From the NCBI GenBank assembly GCA_903907955.1, contig CAIVPZ010000091.1, positions 1 to 64,000 of the forward strand: a stretch of 64,000 bases of DNA. The letters are read 5' to 3'. Position numbers and translations under genes: made by a program. The DNA is from an uncultured Acetobacteraceae bacterium. Its GTDB lineage: Bacteria > Pseudomonadota > Alphaproteobacteria > Acetobacterales > Acetobacteraceae. This document shows positions 1 through 11,890 of the stretch, in pieces. How positions within the stretch are numbered: the first letter of the stretch is position 1; each line of letters starts with the position of its first letter. Under the pieces are notes generated by a model. That model saw only the letters and a program-made list of their open reading frames with translations. It had not been told where the DNA came from and did not search any database.

Positions 1-314
1 GCAGCGGGCGGCGCAGGCGGCGGGGCGGGCGGCGGCGGGGCAACGGCCGCCGCCACGGGGGCGGCGGGCGCCGGGACGATCGGCGCGGTTGCAATCGCCG
101 CCTCAGCCCGGGCCGGCGGCGCCGGCATCGCGCCCAGGCTGCCCGGCAGGGCCGCCGCCAGCAACGGGAACAGTTCAGCCGGGTCGGCGGCCGCCGCGCC
201 CGTCCCCTCGCTTTCCCTGGCCGCGAGCGGCTCCGCGGCGAAGCTGCGATACGCCATGTCCGGCGCCCCCATTGCCCCCAACACCCGCCCGATATCCGAG
301 TTTTGCGAACTCAT
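1..314 (-). CDS. BcsR/BcsP-like cellulose biosynthesis protein, 3' end outside window
   Basis: Translation from the ATG at 314-312 begins MSSQNSDIGRVLGAMGAPDM and continues AYRSFAAE, then becomes a long Ala/Pro-rich tail that runs off the left edge (104 codons visible). A short DIxxLL-type helix followed by a Y-x-x-F/E element and a Pro-rich extension is what the small BcsR/BcsP proteins of bacterial cellulose synthase operons look like. The gene lies 185 bp downstream of the cellulase bcsZ on the same strand, which supports a bcs role. In such operons the next gene is often bcsQ or bcsA, expected left of the window. The Pro/Ala tail is low complexity, so the assignment rests on about 30 residues and on context. 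Confidence 0.6.
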   Translation of the reverse strand, partial: MSSQNSDIGRVLGAMGAPDMAYRSFAAEPLAARESEGTGAAAADPAELFPLLAAALPGSLGAMPAPPARAEAAIATAPIVPAPAAPVAAAVAPPPPAPPPAPPA

Positions 315-499
315 GCCCGAAGCCCCCAATTGCGCGGCCGACGGCAAGCGGCAGGATGCCCAATCCGCGTGGTCACCGCCGTGCTGGTCGACGCCATCCC
401 GGGTTTATCCATCTGCTGTCATACACAACTGTGCCGTATGCCGCCGTCGGGTCGCAAGCGAATGTGCTGAACTTTCAGCAAGTCTCCCCGGCCTGGGCA

Positions 500-1581
500 T
501 CACGGTGCGCCGCTTTCCTGCCAGGCGATGTGCGACAGCAGGATCAGCGCTGCCTGATAATAATCCGGCGCCGAAGCAACCGTCGGCAACGCCGCCACCG
601 GATAGGCCAGCCGGTCCGGCGTGGTGGCCAGGCGCGCCACCGCCGCGATCCCCGGCCCGGCCGCGAACGGCGCGGTTGCGCCGGTGGCCAGATCCACCCA
701 GGCCGGCGCCGTCCCGGGCGGAAAGGCCGACCAGTAGCGGGCGAACGCCGCCATCATCTCCGGCAACGGTGCGCGCGCCCAGGCCGCATACAGCGGCACC
801 CGGATGGCGTCATAGGAGAACCGGGCCGGCCAGGGGGGCGCCGGGGCCAGCGGCGCCGAGGGATCATGCGGCACGTGCAGCCAGTCCGGCGGCAGCATCC
901 AGCGGCCGAATCGCCCGGCCTCGATCATCGTCACCCCGTCGCGGCGCACCTCATCCCACCGCGGCGAGGGCGCCAGCACCGCCAGTTCCGCCAGGGCCGG
1001 GAAGGCGTAATAGGATGGATTCACCACCAGCCCGCCGGCATTCTCGAACCCGAACGTCCCCGGCAGCAGCGCCGTCAGCCCGCCGTTCTGGCGGACCAGC
1101 AGGCGCAGCACGTCGCGGGCGATCGCCGCACCGGCGTCGGCGTAGGCCGACGCGTTCCACCGCCGCGCCGCCCGCCCGAGGGCGGCGGCGATGAACAGGT
1201 CGCCGTCGGTGGCGTTGTTGGTGTCGGCCACCTTGAGCTTCGCATACGGCTGGTAGCGCCAGGCGTGCAGCGCGTCGCGCGGGCGCCGCAGCGTCCGCCC
1301 GGTCCAGTCCAGCATGCGGTCGAACGCCACCCGGTCGCCGGCGGTGACGGCGAAGAACAGCCCCCACCCCTGGCCCTCGCTGTGCGACACGCCGTCGTTG
1401 CCGGTATCGACCACGCGGCCCTCGGGCAGCAGGTAGCGCTGCCGGAAGGCGCGCCACTCCGCCTGCTCCCATTCCAGCGGAGCCGCCCGCAATGGGGCCG
1501 CCGCCAAGGTGCCGCCCGGCACTGTCAGCGCGGCTGCCGCCAGGATGCGCCGCCGGGTCAGGCGGCGCGATCCGCGCATCG

Positions 1582-1585
<4 letters not shown>
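500..1585 (-). CDS. bcsZ: BcsZ, GH8 endoglucanase of the cellulose synthesis operon
   Basis: 361-residue glycoside hydrolase family 8 protein. It opens with a twin-arginine-like export signal (RRLTRRRILAAAALTVPGG), so it should act in the periplasm. GH8 BcsZ hallmarks are present: NDGVSHSEGQGWG with the presumed acid Glu70, and TNNATDGDLFIA with the presumed base Asp127. BcsZ trims beta-1,4-glucan during cellulose export and is a standard member of bcs operons. The chosen ATG (1585-1583) overlaps the stop codon of the upstream hybrid kinase as ATGA, which suggests translational coupling. Extending the frame upstream to 1819 would run into kinase-coding sequence and is rejected; a second ATG at 1579 is possible. 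Confidence 0.92.
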
Positions 1586-4346
<2,761 letters not shown>

Positions 4347-4716
4347 GCCGCCGGTATCCGGTCGATCGCACCGAATGCGGCGGCGTGCGGAAAGCGGCAA
4401 GCATCCCCTGCCACCGGGCGCCGCAACCCGGTTGTTGGCAAGGCAGCAGATGACAGCGAGGCAGCAGGCGGCATGGCGAGCAAACCTTCGGACCGCGCCC
4501 GGCAGTGTGGATGGAATTGGTAAACAATTCCTAACACGGCGTCATTCGACCGGGCAACCATCCTGCGCCGGCAGCACCCGCAGGGTCCCCGCCCGGGCAA
4601 TACATGCACGCCCGCAGCCCACCGGAAGCCACCAATCCGCACCCAGGGTCCGGCACGACATTGGTTTCAGGGCAGAAATCCGGCCTTGCCCGGAAGGCGG
4701 TCCACCTGATATCGCA
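4347..4716. other. Intergenic region with a CtrA-like site
   Basis: No convincing ORF. The AT-richest part, 4511-4540, reads on the minus strand TTAG, seven bases, TTAC, which resembles the alphaproteobacterial CtrA site TTAA-N7-TTAA with two mismatches. The 14-mer AATTCCTAACACGG at 4526-4539 recurs exactly at 27315-27328, again upstream of a minus-strand gene. It could be part of the promoter of the hybrid kinase, about 180 bp before its start. This is an inference from sequence resemblance only. Confidence 0.35.
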
Positions 4717-4917
4717 TCAATGCGCCGTCGGGCGCGTCCGTCGCAGTTCCGCGATCGCCATCGCCACGCTGCGCCAGTGATCGACCTGCACCGACCCGCC
4801 GGCGGATTGCGCCTCGGCGGCGCGCTCCTCGGCAATGGCGGCGGCCCGCAGGCCATACCGCTCGATCAGGCCGCGCGCGACCCGCACCGCGTCCGGGGCG
4901 AAATCCGGTGTGTTCAT
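4717..4917 (-). CDS. Small conserved hypothetical protein
   Basis: 66 residues, MNTPDFAPDAVRVARGLIER onward, ending AIAELRRTRPTAH. The GGAGG seven bases before the ATG at 4917 fixes the start. The pattern, a helix with ARGLIERYGLRAAAIAEERAAE followed by a W and a second helix HWRSVAMAIAELRR, matches a widespread family of about 65-75-residue alphaproteobacterial proteins of unknown function that I recall but cannot name securely. No signal peptide or membrane segment. It is divergent from the O-antigen-ligase-like gene at 5050 and has no obvious operon partner. Confidence 0.7.
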   Translation of the reverse strand: MNTPDFAPDAVRVARGLIERYGLRAAAIAEERAAEAQSAGGSVQVDHWRSVAMAIAELRRTRPTAH

Positions 4918-5049
4918 GGCAGGCTCCTCCGTTTCCGGCGGGTGATGCGGCCCACCCGCCCCCCGCCTTGGGTGTACCGATAAATTAGGTCTTGCCATCG
5001 CCGCGCCGATGCTCCGTTTCTGCGCTGCTCGACTGACCTGGAGGCATGC

Positions 5050-6354
5050 GTGCCGGCTCTTACCGATCGCTTCGCGCCGGTTGTCGTTCTGCTGCTGCCG
5101 GTGCTGTTCATGCATGGCCGGGCGGTGGCCGAACTGGCGATCACGCTGCTCGGCCTGGTTTTCCTGTTCCGCTGCGCCCGGGCGGGCGACTGGCGCTGGC
5201 TGCGCGCGGGCTGGGCGCCGTTCGGGGCCGCGTGGTGGCTGTGGCTGGTGCTGTGCTCGCTGCCCGGCATCGGCATCGGCGGCTGGCATTCCTGCGGGCA
5301 GGCGCTGGCGGCAGTGCGCTTCCTGCTGCTGGTGGCGGCACTGGAGCACTGGCTGCTGCGCGAGGCGGTGTGGCGCCGGCGGCTGCAGGCGGTGCTGACC
5401 GCGGCGGCGCTGTATATCGGCCTGAACTGCTGGCTGCAGCTGCTGGCCGGCACCAACATGTGGGGCTGGCCCCGCTATTACGACGGCTCGCTGTCCGGCC
5501 CGTTCGGCAACCCGCGCGCCGGCCCGCCCGCCGCCCGCCTGCTGTTCCCCGCCCTGCTGCCGCCCGCCTGTCACCTGCTGGCGCGCAACCGCTGGCCGGC
5601 CACGCTGGCGGCCGGCGCGCTTGCCATCGCCGGTGTCGGCACCATGGTGCTGATCGGCCAGCGCATGCCGCTGCTGCTGACCGTGCTCGGCCTGGTGGTG
5701 TCCGGGCTGATGCTGCGCCGCCTGCGCCCGGTGGTGCTGGCCTGTCTGGTTGCCGGCGCCGTCCTGCTGGCCGCCACGCCGGTGATCTCGCCGCCCACCT
5801 GGTACCGGCTGGTGACCCGGTTCACCTATCAGATGCAGACCTTCGCCGACAGCGATTACGGCCTGATCGGTGCCCGCGCGGTGGTCATCGCCGCCCAGCA
5901 CCCGGTGTTCGGGCAGGGCTATGACGGGTTCCGCAACGCCTGCCCGGACCTCCGCACCTGGGAGTCCTGGCCGGCCGCGAAGCTGAATTTCTGGGACGGC
6001 GGCGGCGCGTCGATCTGCAACATCCACCCGCACAACCATTACCTGCAGGCCGCCACCGATGCCGGGCTGCCCGGGCTGGCGCTGTTCTGCGCCCTGGTGG
6101 TGGCCTGGTTGCGCGGCCTGCTGCGTGGCATCGGCCGCGACCCGGACCCGCTGCGCGTCGGCCTGTTCGTCGGCGTGCTGATCGAGCTGTGGCCGATCGC
6201 CTCGACCAGCGGGTTCTATTCCACCGAACTGATCGGATTCCTGTTTCTCATGCTCGGCTTCGGCCTGGCCTGCGCGCGCGCCGCAGCCCCGGCCGGTCAA
6301 TGCGCCTTGAACAGCCCCGACAGCGGCAGGGTGGCGGTGGCGAAGATGGCGTAG
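5050..6354 (+). CDS. O-antigen ligase / polymerase family membrane protein
   Basis: 434 residues with about ten hydrophobic segments and a long loop at about 260-325 that holds HPHNHYLQAATDAGLPGLALF, the signature of the Wzy_C / O-antigen ligase family (lipid-linked glycan transfer or polymerisation at the periplasmic face). The start is a GTG at 5050 with GGAGG at 5040-5044; an ATG at 5046 is out of frame. The last 58 bases overlap the 3' end of the convergent outer-membrane gene ending at 6297, so the C-terminal 19 residues (SPDSGRVAVAKMA) are a shadow of that gene and may be of little functional importance. Ligase and polymerase cannot be told apart here. Confidence 0.85.
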   Translation: MPALTDRFAPVVVLLLPVLFMHGRAVAELAITLLGLVFLFRCARAGDWRWLRAGWAPFGAAWWLWLVLCSLPGIGIGGWHSCGQALAAVRFLLLVAALEHWLLREAVWRRRLQAVLTAAALYIGLNCWLQLLAGTNMWGWPRYYDGSLSGPFGNPRAGPPAARLLFPALLPPACHLLARNRWPATLAAGALAIAGVGTMVLIGQRMPLLLTVLGLVVSGLMLRRLRPVVLACLVAGAVLLAATPVISPPTWYRLVTRFTYQMQTFADSDYGLIGARAVVIAAQHPVFGQGYDGFRNACPDLRTWESWPAAKLNFWDGGGASICNIHPHNHYLQAATDAGLPGLALFCALVVAWLRGLLRGIGRDPDPLRVGLFVGVLIELWPIASTSGFYSTELIGFLFLMLGFGLACARAAAPAGQCALNSPDSGRVAVAKMA

Positions 6355-7283
6355 CCCTGGGTTCGGTCGTGCGCGCCGAACTCGGTGTAGCCGCGCAGGT
6401 TGGTGGAGAGCGTCACGCCGTTGCCGAGGTCGAAATTGTAGCCGATCTGCGGCCCGGCGGCGCGCACGCGCGATTCGAAGGAACCGAGGATCGCCGGCTG
6501 CCCCCGATCGGCGGTCAACTGCTGATAGTAATACCCCACCGCCCCGATGAAGAACTTCTCCGACAGGAATTGCGATGCGCCGAGATCGAGATGGGAATCG
6601 ACGCCGCTTGTATAGTTGGCTGACGCGCTCTTGAAGTTCTTCGTGAAGCCGAGGGTGGCCGACAGCTCGGTGCCGCTTTTGGTGTTGTAGTAGGTATAGG
6701 CGCCGCCGCCGTCGATGGCGGCGTGGCCGAGGCCGAGATTGGACAGCCGGTTGGGATCGTAGTTGCCGTTCCAGGCAGCGCCGGTGACGTAGACCATGAA
6801 GTTGTGTGAATCGGCGCTCCAGAAAAGATTCGCGGTCGGGCTGAGGTTGCCAATGCTGAAAACCGAGTCTGCGCGGGATTCGGATAACGGGCCAAGCCGG
6901 ACATTCGCCGATGTGCTGGCATAGCCGGGCACGATGGCCACCGAGAAGCTCGGGTGGGCGCCCAGGATGGTGGTGTCCAGCGTGTAGGTCGGCTGCAGGA
7001 ACAACTCCTGCAGGGACGATTTCAGGCCGGCCGCCAGCAACCTGCCGCGTGGCAGCGAAGCCCCGATCCCGGCGGAACCGCCGTAGGTGTAGAACGTAAC
7101 CGGCAGCGACCAGCCCGGGTCGGGGGCCATGGCGGCGAAGCTCGCGAACTGTCCGGGCAGCCAGAAACTCGCGCCCCCCTGGTCCGCCCTGGCGGCAGAT
7201 ACCGGCAGCATGACGGCGGCGAGGACGAGCGCGCCGGTGAACGGGGGGCGGCGCTGGGGCGTTGCGCGTCCGCGGCGAAGCAT
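6297..7283 (-). CDS. Outer-membrane MetA-like (phenol-degradation MetA family) beta-barrel protein
   Basis: 328 residues from the ATG at 7283, which has AGGAG about eight bases upstream; longer frames to 7349 lack one. A signal peptide (about 1-35, ending SAARA) is followed by alternating polar/aromatic strands typical of a beta-barrel: FWLPGQFASFAAM near the N-terminus, YNTKSGTELSATLGF in the middle and GVTLSTNLRGYTEFGAHDRTQGYAIFATATL at the end. This fits the family of MetA-pathway-of-phenol-degradation outer-membrane proteins, believed to be channels for hydrophobic or aromatic compounds. No degradation genes lie beside it, so the substrate is unknown. It overlaps the convergent gene at 5050-6354 by 58 bp. 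Confidence 0.75.
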   Translation of the reverse strand: MLRRGRATPQRRPPFTGALVLAAVMLPVSAARADQGGASFWLPGQFASFAAMAPDPGWSLPVTFYTYGGSAGIGASLPRGRLLAAGLKSSLQELFLQPTYTLDTTILGAHPSFSVAIVPGYASTSANVRLGPLSESRADSVFSIGNLSPTANLFWSADSHNFMVYVTGAAWNGNYDPNRLSNLGLGHAAIDGGGAYTYYNTKSGTELSATLGFTKNFKSASANYTSGVDSHLDLGASQFLSEKFFIGAVGYYYQQLTADRGQPAILGSFESRVRAAGPQIGYNFDLGNGVTLSTNLRGYTEFGAHDRTQGYAIFATATLPLSGLFKAH

Positions 7284-7370
7284 GGTGTCCACTCCTGGGT
7301 TTCCCGGTAGGTCCAGCATAGGCAGGCCGGCGCGCCGGCTCCAACGCATAGCTGCAGGGGATGGCGGCGA

Positions 7371-8537
7371 TCAGAACCGCTTCGTGAGTCCGCCGGCGAC
7401 CGGGTCCACCCAGAACAGTTGCACCGCGAGCTCCTCCTGCGGCGGTTCGACATGATGGGCCATGGCCGCGTCGTTCAAGGCGCGGGCCGCGCCGTCACGG
7501 TCGCCGCGCGCGGCCCGCACCTGGCCGAGGTAGCGGTGCGCCGCCTCGCGCTGCGGCGCCACTTTGCGGATGGCGATGAAGATGCGCTCGGCATTCTCCA
7601 GGTCGCCATTGCCCCAGGCGATCAGCCCCTCGACGAGTTGCAGGTCAATGGCAAAGCCGGGCAGGTGGATATGGTCCTGGTTGGCGCGCGCCTGCAGCAG
7701 CAGTTCCGCCGCCTGCCCGGGCTGCCTGAGCGCCAGCGAAATGACGGCCTTGTTGAGCGCGACTTCGGCGCGCACGGCAGGTGGCACCTGGGAAATCCGG
7801 TCGATGGCGTGGTAGGCGGCCAGTGCCGCCGGCAGGTCGTTGCCGGCGGCGGCGATGAGGCCATTCATGTTGTACAGCATGGCGTATTCGGAGGCCGCGC
7901 TGCTGTCCCAGGTGTCGGTTACCGGCCGGAGCGGGGTCGCCAGCGTGCGGGTGACGGTTTCCCTGGCCTGCGCGAGGCCGTTTGCGTCGCCGCCCATGAA
8001 GCGGAGAAAGTGATGCAGCGCGACGCGATAGGGGGCGACGTGCTCCATCGTCCAGGCCGCGGACCGCCGGACCAGCGCCACCGGGTCGCCGTCGTCCTGG
8101 GTGATGAGGGTCTGCTGCGAACCGTGTTGCGCCTGGGCGACGACCAGCACCATTTCCAGCGGCTTCAGGTCGCCTGCGGCGGGTCTGGTCGCGGTCTGCA
8201 GGACGCCGGCAACGACGCTGAGATTGTCGATGCCGAACTGTGATTGCAGGGCGGGGACGACCTCGCCGAGATCGAGTGGCTGGAGCAGCGCGGCGAGCAC
8301 GCCGTGCTCCGACTCGATCCGCATGTCGGGCGCCGGGACGATGGACTCGCCACGAATGATCTGTGCCGCCTCGGAGGTGAAGATCTTCTCGGCGACGGCC
8401 TGGTTCAGGCCCCTGTCGGCCAGGAAGCCCGGCACGTAGATTTGTACCCGGAACGTGTTGCTGTACATCACGGCCTGCCCGGCGAAGACTGCCATAAAGA
8501 GACCGGCCAGCAGGGCCAGCGTGGTCAGTTCCGGCAT
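7371..8537 (-). CDS. Hypothetical TPR-like protein with N-terminal membrane anchor
   Basis: 388 residues. A hydrophobic N-terminus (LTTLALLAGLFMAVFAGQAV) looks like an uncleaved anchor. From about residue 190 on the sequence is helical with TPR-like spacing (ALAAYHAIDRISQVPP, LNKAVISLALRQPGQAAELL, GLIAWGNGDLENAERIFIAI, AHRYLGQVRAARGDRDGAA). The first half has no motif I recognise. TPR repeats usually mediate protein contacts; no partner can be named. It lies 88 bp upstream of the MetA-like gene on the same strand and could be cotranscribed with it. Confidence 0.65.
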   Translation of the reverse strand: MPELTTLALLAGLFMAVFAGQAVMYSNTFRVQIYVPGFLADRGLNQAVAEKIFTSEAAQIIRGESIVPAPDMRIESEHGVLAALLQPLDLGEVVPALQSQFGIDNLSVVAGVLQTATRPAAGDLKPLEMVLVVAQAQHGSQQTLITQDDGDPVALVRRSAAWTMEHVAPYRVALHHFLRFMGGDANGLAQARETVTRTLATPLRPVTDTWDSSAASEYAMLYNMNGLIAAAGNDLPAALAAYHAIDRISQVPPAVRAEVALNKAVISLALRQPGQAAELLLQARANQDHIHLPGFAIDLQLVEGLIAWGNGDLENAERIFIAIRKVAPQREAAHRYLGQVRAARGDRDGAARALNDAAMAHHVEPPQEELAVQLFWVDPVAGGLTKRF

Positions 8538-8871
8538 CGCATCTTTCCCTTTCCGTTAAAGCATATATATCAGCGGCGGCGGGGCCGCACCAATTGCCAT
8601 CCCGGCATATTTCATATGGCATTTTCATGTTTTTGTAGCGAGACGGACGGGGCGATCGTTGGTTTACAGCAAGCAAGAATTGGAGCGGCGGCTCTTAAGA
8701 TCACGTCAACGACAGGACCCGCACCGGCGGCCCGGCGCTGGCAGTGGCAATGTCGAGGCAATATGACCAGATTTTCCCCTGGCATCCCGATTGCGGCAAC
8801 CGGCACGATAACAGATAATCCGCATAGCTGAAATGAGTTGCCGGTCCACGGCATCGCCAGGGAGGGTATCC
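8538..8871. other. Divergent promoter region between TPR-like gene and ABC operon
   Basis: 334 bp without a convincing gene. It is clearly more AT-rich than its surroundings (for example 8551-8575 with a TATATAT run, and 8610-8640), as expected for a shared divergent control region. GGGAGGG just before the ATG at 8872 is the ribosome-binding site of the substrate-binding protein. I see no riboswitch or strong inverted repeat. Confidence 0.5.
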
Positions 8872-10065
8872 ATGCAGGCTCTGAACCAGGGAAACAGCGC
8901 GCTCGGCCGTCGCGCCGTGCTTGCCGGCGTTGCCGGCGCGGCCCTCGGGCGTCCGGCGATCGCCGGGGATGCGCCGCTGAAGCTCGGGCTGATGCTGCCG
9001 TACAGCGGCACCTACGCGGCGCTGGGCGAGAACGTCACCGCCGGGTTCGAGATGCTGCTGGCCGAGCGGGGCGGCAAGCTGGGCGGGCGGGCGGTGACGC
9101 TGGTGAAGGTGGACGACGAATCCGACCCCTCCAAGGCGCCGCAGAACGTCAGCCGGCTGCTTGGCCGCGACCGGGTGGATGTGCTGGTGGGCACGGTGCA
9201 TTCCGGCGTGGTGATGGCGCTGGTGCAGGCGGCGCGCGAGCGCGAGGTGCTGCTGGTCATTCCCAATGCCGGCAACGCGGCGGCCACGCGCGAGCTGTGT
9301 GCGCCGACCATCTTCCGCACCTCGTTCACCAACTGGCAGCCGGCCTATGGCATGGGGCTGGTGCTGGGCCAGCGGGGGGTGAAGAAGGCCGCCTTCGTCA
9401 CCTGGGACTACGCCGCCGGCCGCGAGGCCGCCGAGGGGTTCCGCGACGGGCTGGCGGTGGGCGGCGGCGAGGTGACGCAGGTGCTGACCGTGCCGTTTCC
9501 GCAGACCAACTTCCAGCCGGTGCTGGCGCAACTGCCGGGCCTCGGCGTCGAGGCGGTCGGCGCCTTCTTCTCCGGCGGCGGGGCGGTGCAGTTCGTGCGC
9601 GACTATGCCGCCGCCGGGTTGCGGGCGAAGCTGCCGCTGTATGGTCCCGGCTTCCTGACCGAGGGCACGCTGGCCGGCCAGGGCGACGCCGCCGAGGGCA
9701 TCCAGACCGCGCTGCACTACGGCGACGGACTCGACAACCCGCGCAACAACGCCTTTCGTCCGGCGTTCAAGGCCCGGGCGGGGCGCGAAGCCGACGTGTT
9801 CGCGGTGCACGGCTACGATGCCGCGCAGTTGCTGGCGGTGGGGCTGGATGCCACCCGGGGGGATGCCGAGTCGCTCAGGCCGATATGCGCGGCCATGCAG
9901 GCGGCTTCGATCGACAGCCCGCGCGGGCGGTTCAAATTGTCGCCGCAGCACAACCCGGTGCAGACCATCTACCTGCGCGAGGTGCGCCACGGCCAGAACC
10001 GGGTGATCGGCGTGGCCGTGCCCGACCTCGCCGATCCCGGCACGGGGTGCCGGATGCCGGCCTGA
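8872..10065 (+). CDS. Branched-chain amino acid-type ABC transporter substrate-binding protein
   Basis: 397 residues. The start at 8872 is preceded by GGGAGGG and begins a Tat-like signal (NSALGRRAVLAGVAGAALGRPAIAGDAP). The mature part matches the periplasmic LivJ/LivK-type (Peripla_BP_6) fold: LKLGLMLPYSGTYAALGENV, a hinge region DVLVGTVHSGVVMALVQAA, and FAVHGYDAAQLLAVGLDAT near the C-terminus. It is the first gene of a five-gene operon with two permeases and two ATPases. The ligand is not certain, since this family also binds amides, urea and aromatic acids as well as Leu/Ile/Val. Confidence 0.93.
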   Translation: MQALNQGNSALGRRAVLAGVAGAALGRPAIAGDAPLKLGLMLPYSGTYAALGENVTAGFEMLLAERGGKLGGRAVTLVKVDDESDPSKAPQNVSRLLGRDRVDVLVGTVHSGVVMALVQAAREREVLLVIPNAGNAAATRELCAPTIFRTSFTNWQPAYGMGLVLGQRGVKKAAFVTWDYAAGREAAEGFRDGLAVGGGEVTQVLTVPFPQTNFQPVLAQLPGLGVEAVGAFFSGGGAVQFVRDYAAAGLRAKLPLYGPGFLTEGTLAGQGDAAEGIQTALHYGDGLDNPRNNAFRPAFKARAGREADVFAVHGYDAAQLLAVGLDATRGDAESLRPICAAMQAASIDSPRGRFKLSPQHNPVQTIYLREVRHGQNRVIGVAVPDLADPGTGCRMPA

Positions 10066-10074
10066 AGGCTGCCG

Positions 10075-10941
10075 ATGGCGCTGTCCGGGTTGCTGGTGCA
10101 GGTGCTGAACGGGCTGCAGTACGGGCTGCTGCTGTTCCTGATCAGCAGCGGGCTGACGCTGGTGTTCGGCGTCATGGGCATCATCAACCTGGCGCATGGC
10201 AGCCTGTTCATGCTGGGCGCCTATCTGTGCTTCGCGGTGGTGCGCGCCGGCGCCTCGTTATGGGTGGCGCTGGCGGTGGCGGTGCTGGGCGGGGCGGCGT
10301 TCGGCGTGGTGCTTGAACGCCTGCTGTTCCGGCGGTTTCGCACGCGCGAGCATCTCGACCAGGTGCTGCTGACCTTCGCGCTCATCCTGCTGTTCGAGGA
10401 GGCGCGGGCGGCGCTGATCGACAACCAGTTCCACAGCGTGGCGGTGCCGGAGCTGCTCGATTTCCCGGTGCCGGTGATGGGCGGGTTCGCCTATTCCGCC
10501 TATCGCCTGGCGGTGCTGGTGATCTGCCTGCTGGTGGCGCTGGCGATGTTCGTGGTGCTGGAGCGCACCCGCATCGGCGCGGCGGTGCGCGCCGCCGCCG
10601 AGAATGCCGAAATGGTGGACCTGCTCGGCATCGATGCGCGGCGGGTGTATGCGTTCGTGTTCGCCGCCGGCACCGCGCTCGCCATGCTGGCGGGGGCGCT
10701 GGCGGCGCCGATCCAGTCCGTCTATCCGGGCATGGGGCAGGGGTTTCTGATTGTCTCGTTCGTCGTGGTGGTGATTGGCGGGCTCGGCTCGATGGCCGGC
10801 GCGTTCTGGGGGGCGCTGCTGGTGGGGCTGATCGACACCCTGTGCACCGCCTATGTGCCGCAACTGGCCGGCGCCTCGGTGTATGTGCTGATGGTGGCGG
10901 TGCTGCTGTGGCGGCCGGCCGGCCTGTTCGCGCGGGGCTGA
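10075..10941 (+). CDS. livH: ABC transporter permease, LivH family
   Basis: 288-residue inner-membrane protein with about eight TM segments. LivH hallmarks: GLQYGLLLFLISSGLTLVFG and MGIINLAHGSLFMLGAY near the N-terminus, and VVIGGLGSMAGAFWGALLVG near the C-terminus. It starts nine bases after the substrate-binding protein and is followed after four bases by livM, so the operon is tight. Forms the transmembrane channel with LivM; symbol is by family, not by proven substrate. Confidence 0.93.
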   Translation: MALSGLLVQVLNGLQYGLLLFLISSGLTLVFGVMGIINLAHGSLFMLGAYLCFAVVRAGASLWVALAVAVLGGAAFGVVLERLLFRRFRTREHLDQVLLTFALILLFEEARAALIDNQFHSVAVPELLDFPVPVMGGFAYSAYRLAVLVICLLVALAMFVVLERTRIGAAVRAAAENAEMVDLLGIDARRVYAFVFAAGTALAMLAGALAAPIQSVYPGMGQGFLIVSFVVVVIGGLGSMAGAFWGALLVGLIDTLCTAYVPQLAGASVYVLMVAVLLWRPAGLFARG

Positions 10942-10945
10942 GCGG

Positions 10946-11890
10946 GTGGTCCTTGCCTCGCTGCGGCTGAACCTGTTTTTCCTCATGCTGGCGGGGCTGC
11001 TGGCTGCTGCGCCGCTCTATGCGCAGCCGTACTATCTGGAGCTTGCCTCCACCGCGCTGGTGGCGGCGATGTTCGCGCTCAGCCTGCAATTGCTGGTCGG
11101 CGGGGCCGGGCTGGTCAGCCTGGCGCATGCGGCGTTCTTCGGGCTGGGTGCCTATGCGGTGCCGCTGATGACCCGGTTTCTCGGCGCGCCGCCTTCCATC
11201 CTGGTGACTCTGACGGCTGCCGGCATGCTCGCCGGCGGCGCGGCGCTGGGGGTGGGGGCGCTGGCGCTGCGCACGCGCGGGTTCTTCTTCCTCATGAGCA
11301 CGCTCGCCTTCGGCCAGTTGTTCTATTTCGTCTTCCACGACAGCCCGCTCGGCGGCGGCAGCGACGGCTTGTTCATCCAGCGGCCGGTGTTCGGTGTTGG
11401 CAGTCTGGTGTTCCAGGTGTCGCGGGCCGACCGGCCGGCGGTGCTGCTGGCGCTGAACCTTGGTCTCCTTGCGCTGATGTATGCCGGGCTGCACGCGCTG
11501 ATGCGCACCCTGTTCGGCCGGGCGCTGCTCGGCATCAAGGCCAACGAGCATCGCATGGCGGCGACCGGCCACGACGTGCGCGCCCTGAAACTCGCGGCCT
11601 TCGCGCTGGCGGGCCTGCTGGCCGGGGTCGCCGGTCACATGGCGGCGGTGACCGATGCCTTCGTCAATCCCGACCTGCTGGGCTGGCACCGCTCCGCCAG
11701 CGCGCTGCTGATGGTGCTGCTGGGCGGCATCGGCACGCTGTACGGCCCGATCCTTGGCGCCTTCGCCTTCACCGCGCTGGCCGAGGCCAGCCAGTCGATC
11801 ACCGAGCGGCAGGGGCTGGTGGAGGGGGTGGTGGTGCTCGCCGTGGTGCTGGCGCTGCCGCGCGGCCTTGCCGGGCTGGGGCGGCGATGA
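10946..11890 (+). CDS. livM: ABC transporter permease, LivM family
   Basis: 314 residues, second permease of the HAAT-type transporter. It reads with a GTG start at 10946, four bases after livH. Typical motifs are LASTALVAAMFALSLQLLVGGAGLVSLAHAAFFGLGAYAV and the cytoplasmic loop GIKANEHRMAATGHDVRALKLAAFALAGLLAGVAG, followed by LLGGIGTLYGPILGA. The 3' end overlaps livG by ATGA (11887-11890), indicating translational coupling. Confidence 0.93.
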   Translation: MVLASLRLNLFFLMLAGLLAAAPLYAQPYYLELASTALVAAMFALSLQLLVGGAGLVSLAHAAFFGLGAYAVPLMTRFLGAPPSILVTLTAAGMLAGGAALGVGALALRTRGFFFLMSTLAFGQLFYFVFHDSPLGGGSDGLFIQRPVFGVGSLVFQVSRADRPAVLLALNLGLLALMYAGLHALMRTLFGRALLGIKANEHRMAATGHDVRALKLAAFALAGLLAGVAGHMAAVTDAFVNPDLLGWHRSASALLMVLLGGIGTLYGPILGAFAFTALAEASQSITERQGLVEGVVVLAVVLALPRGLAGLGRR

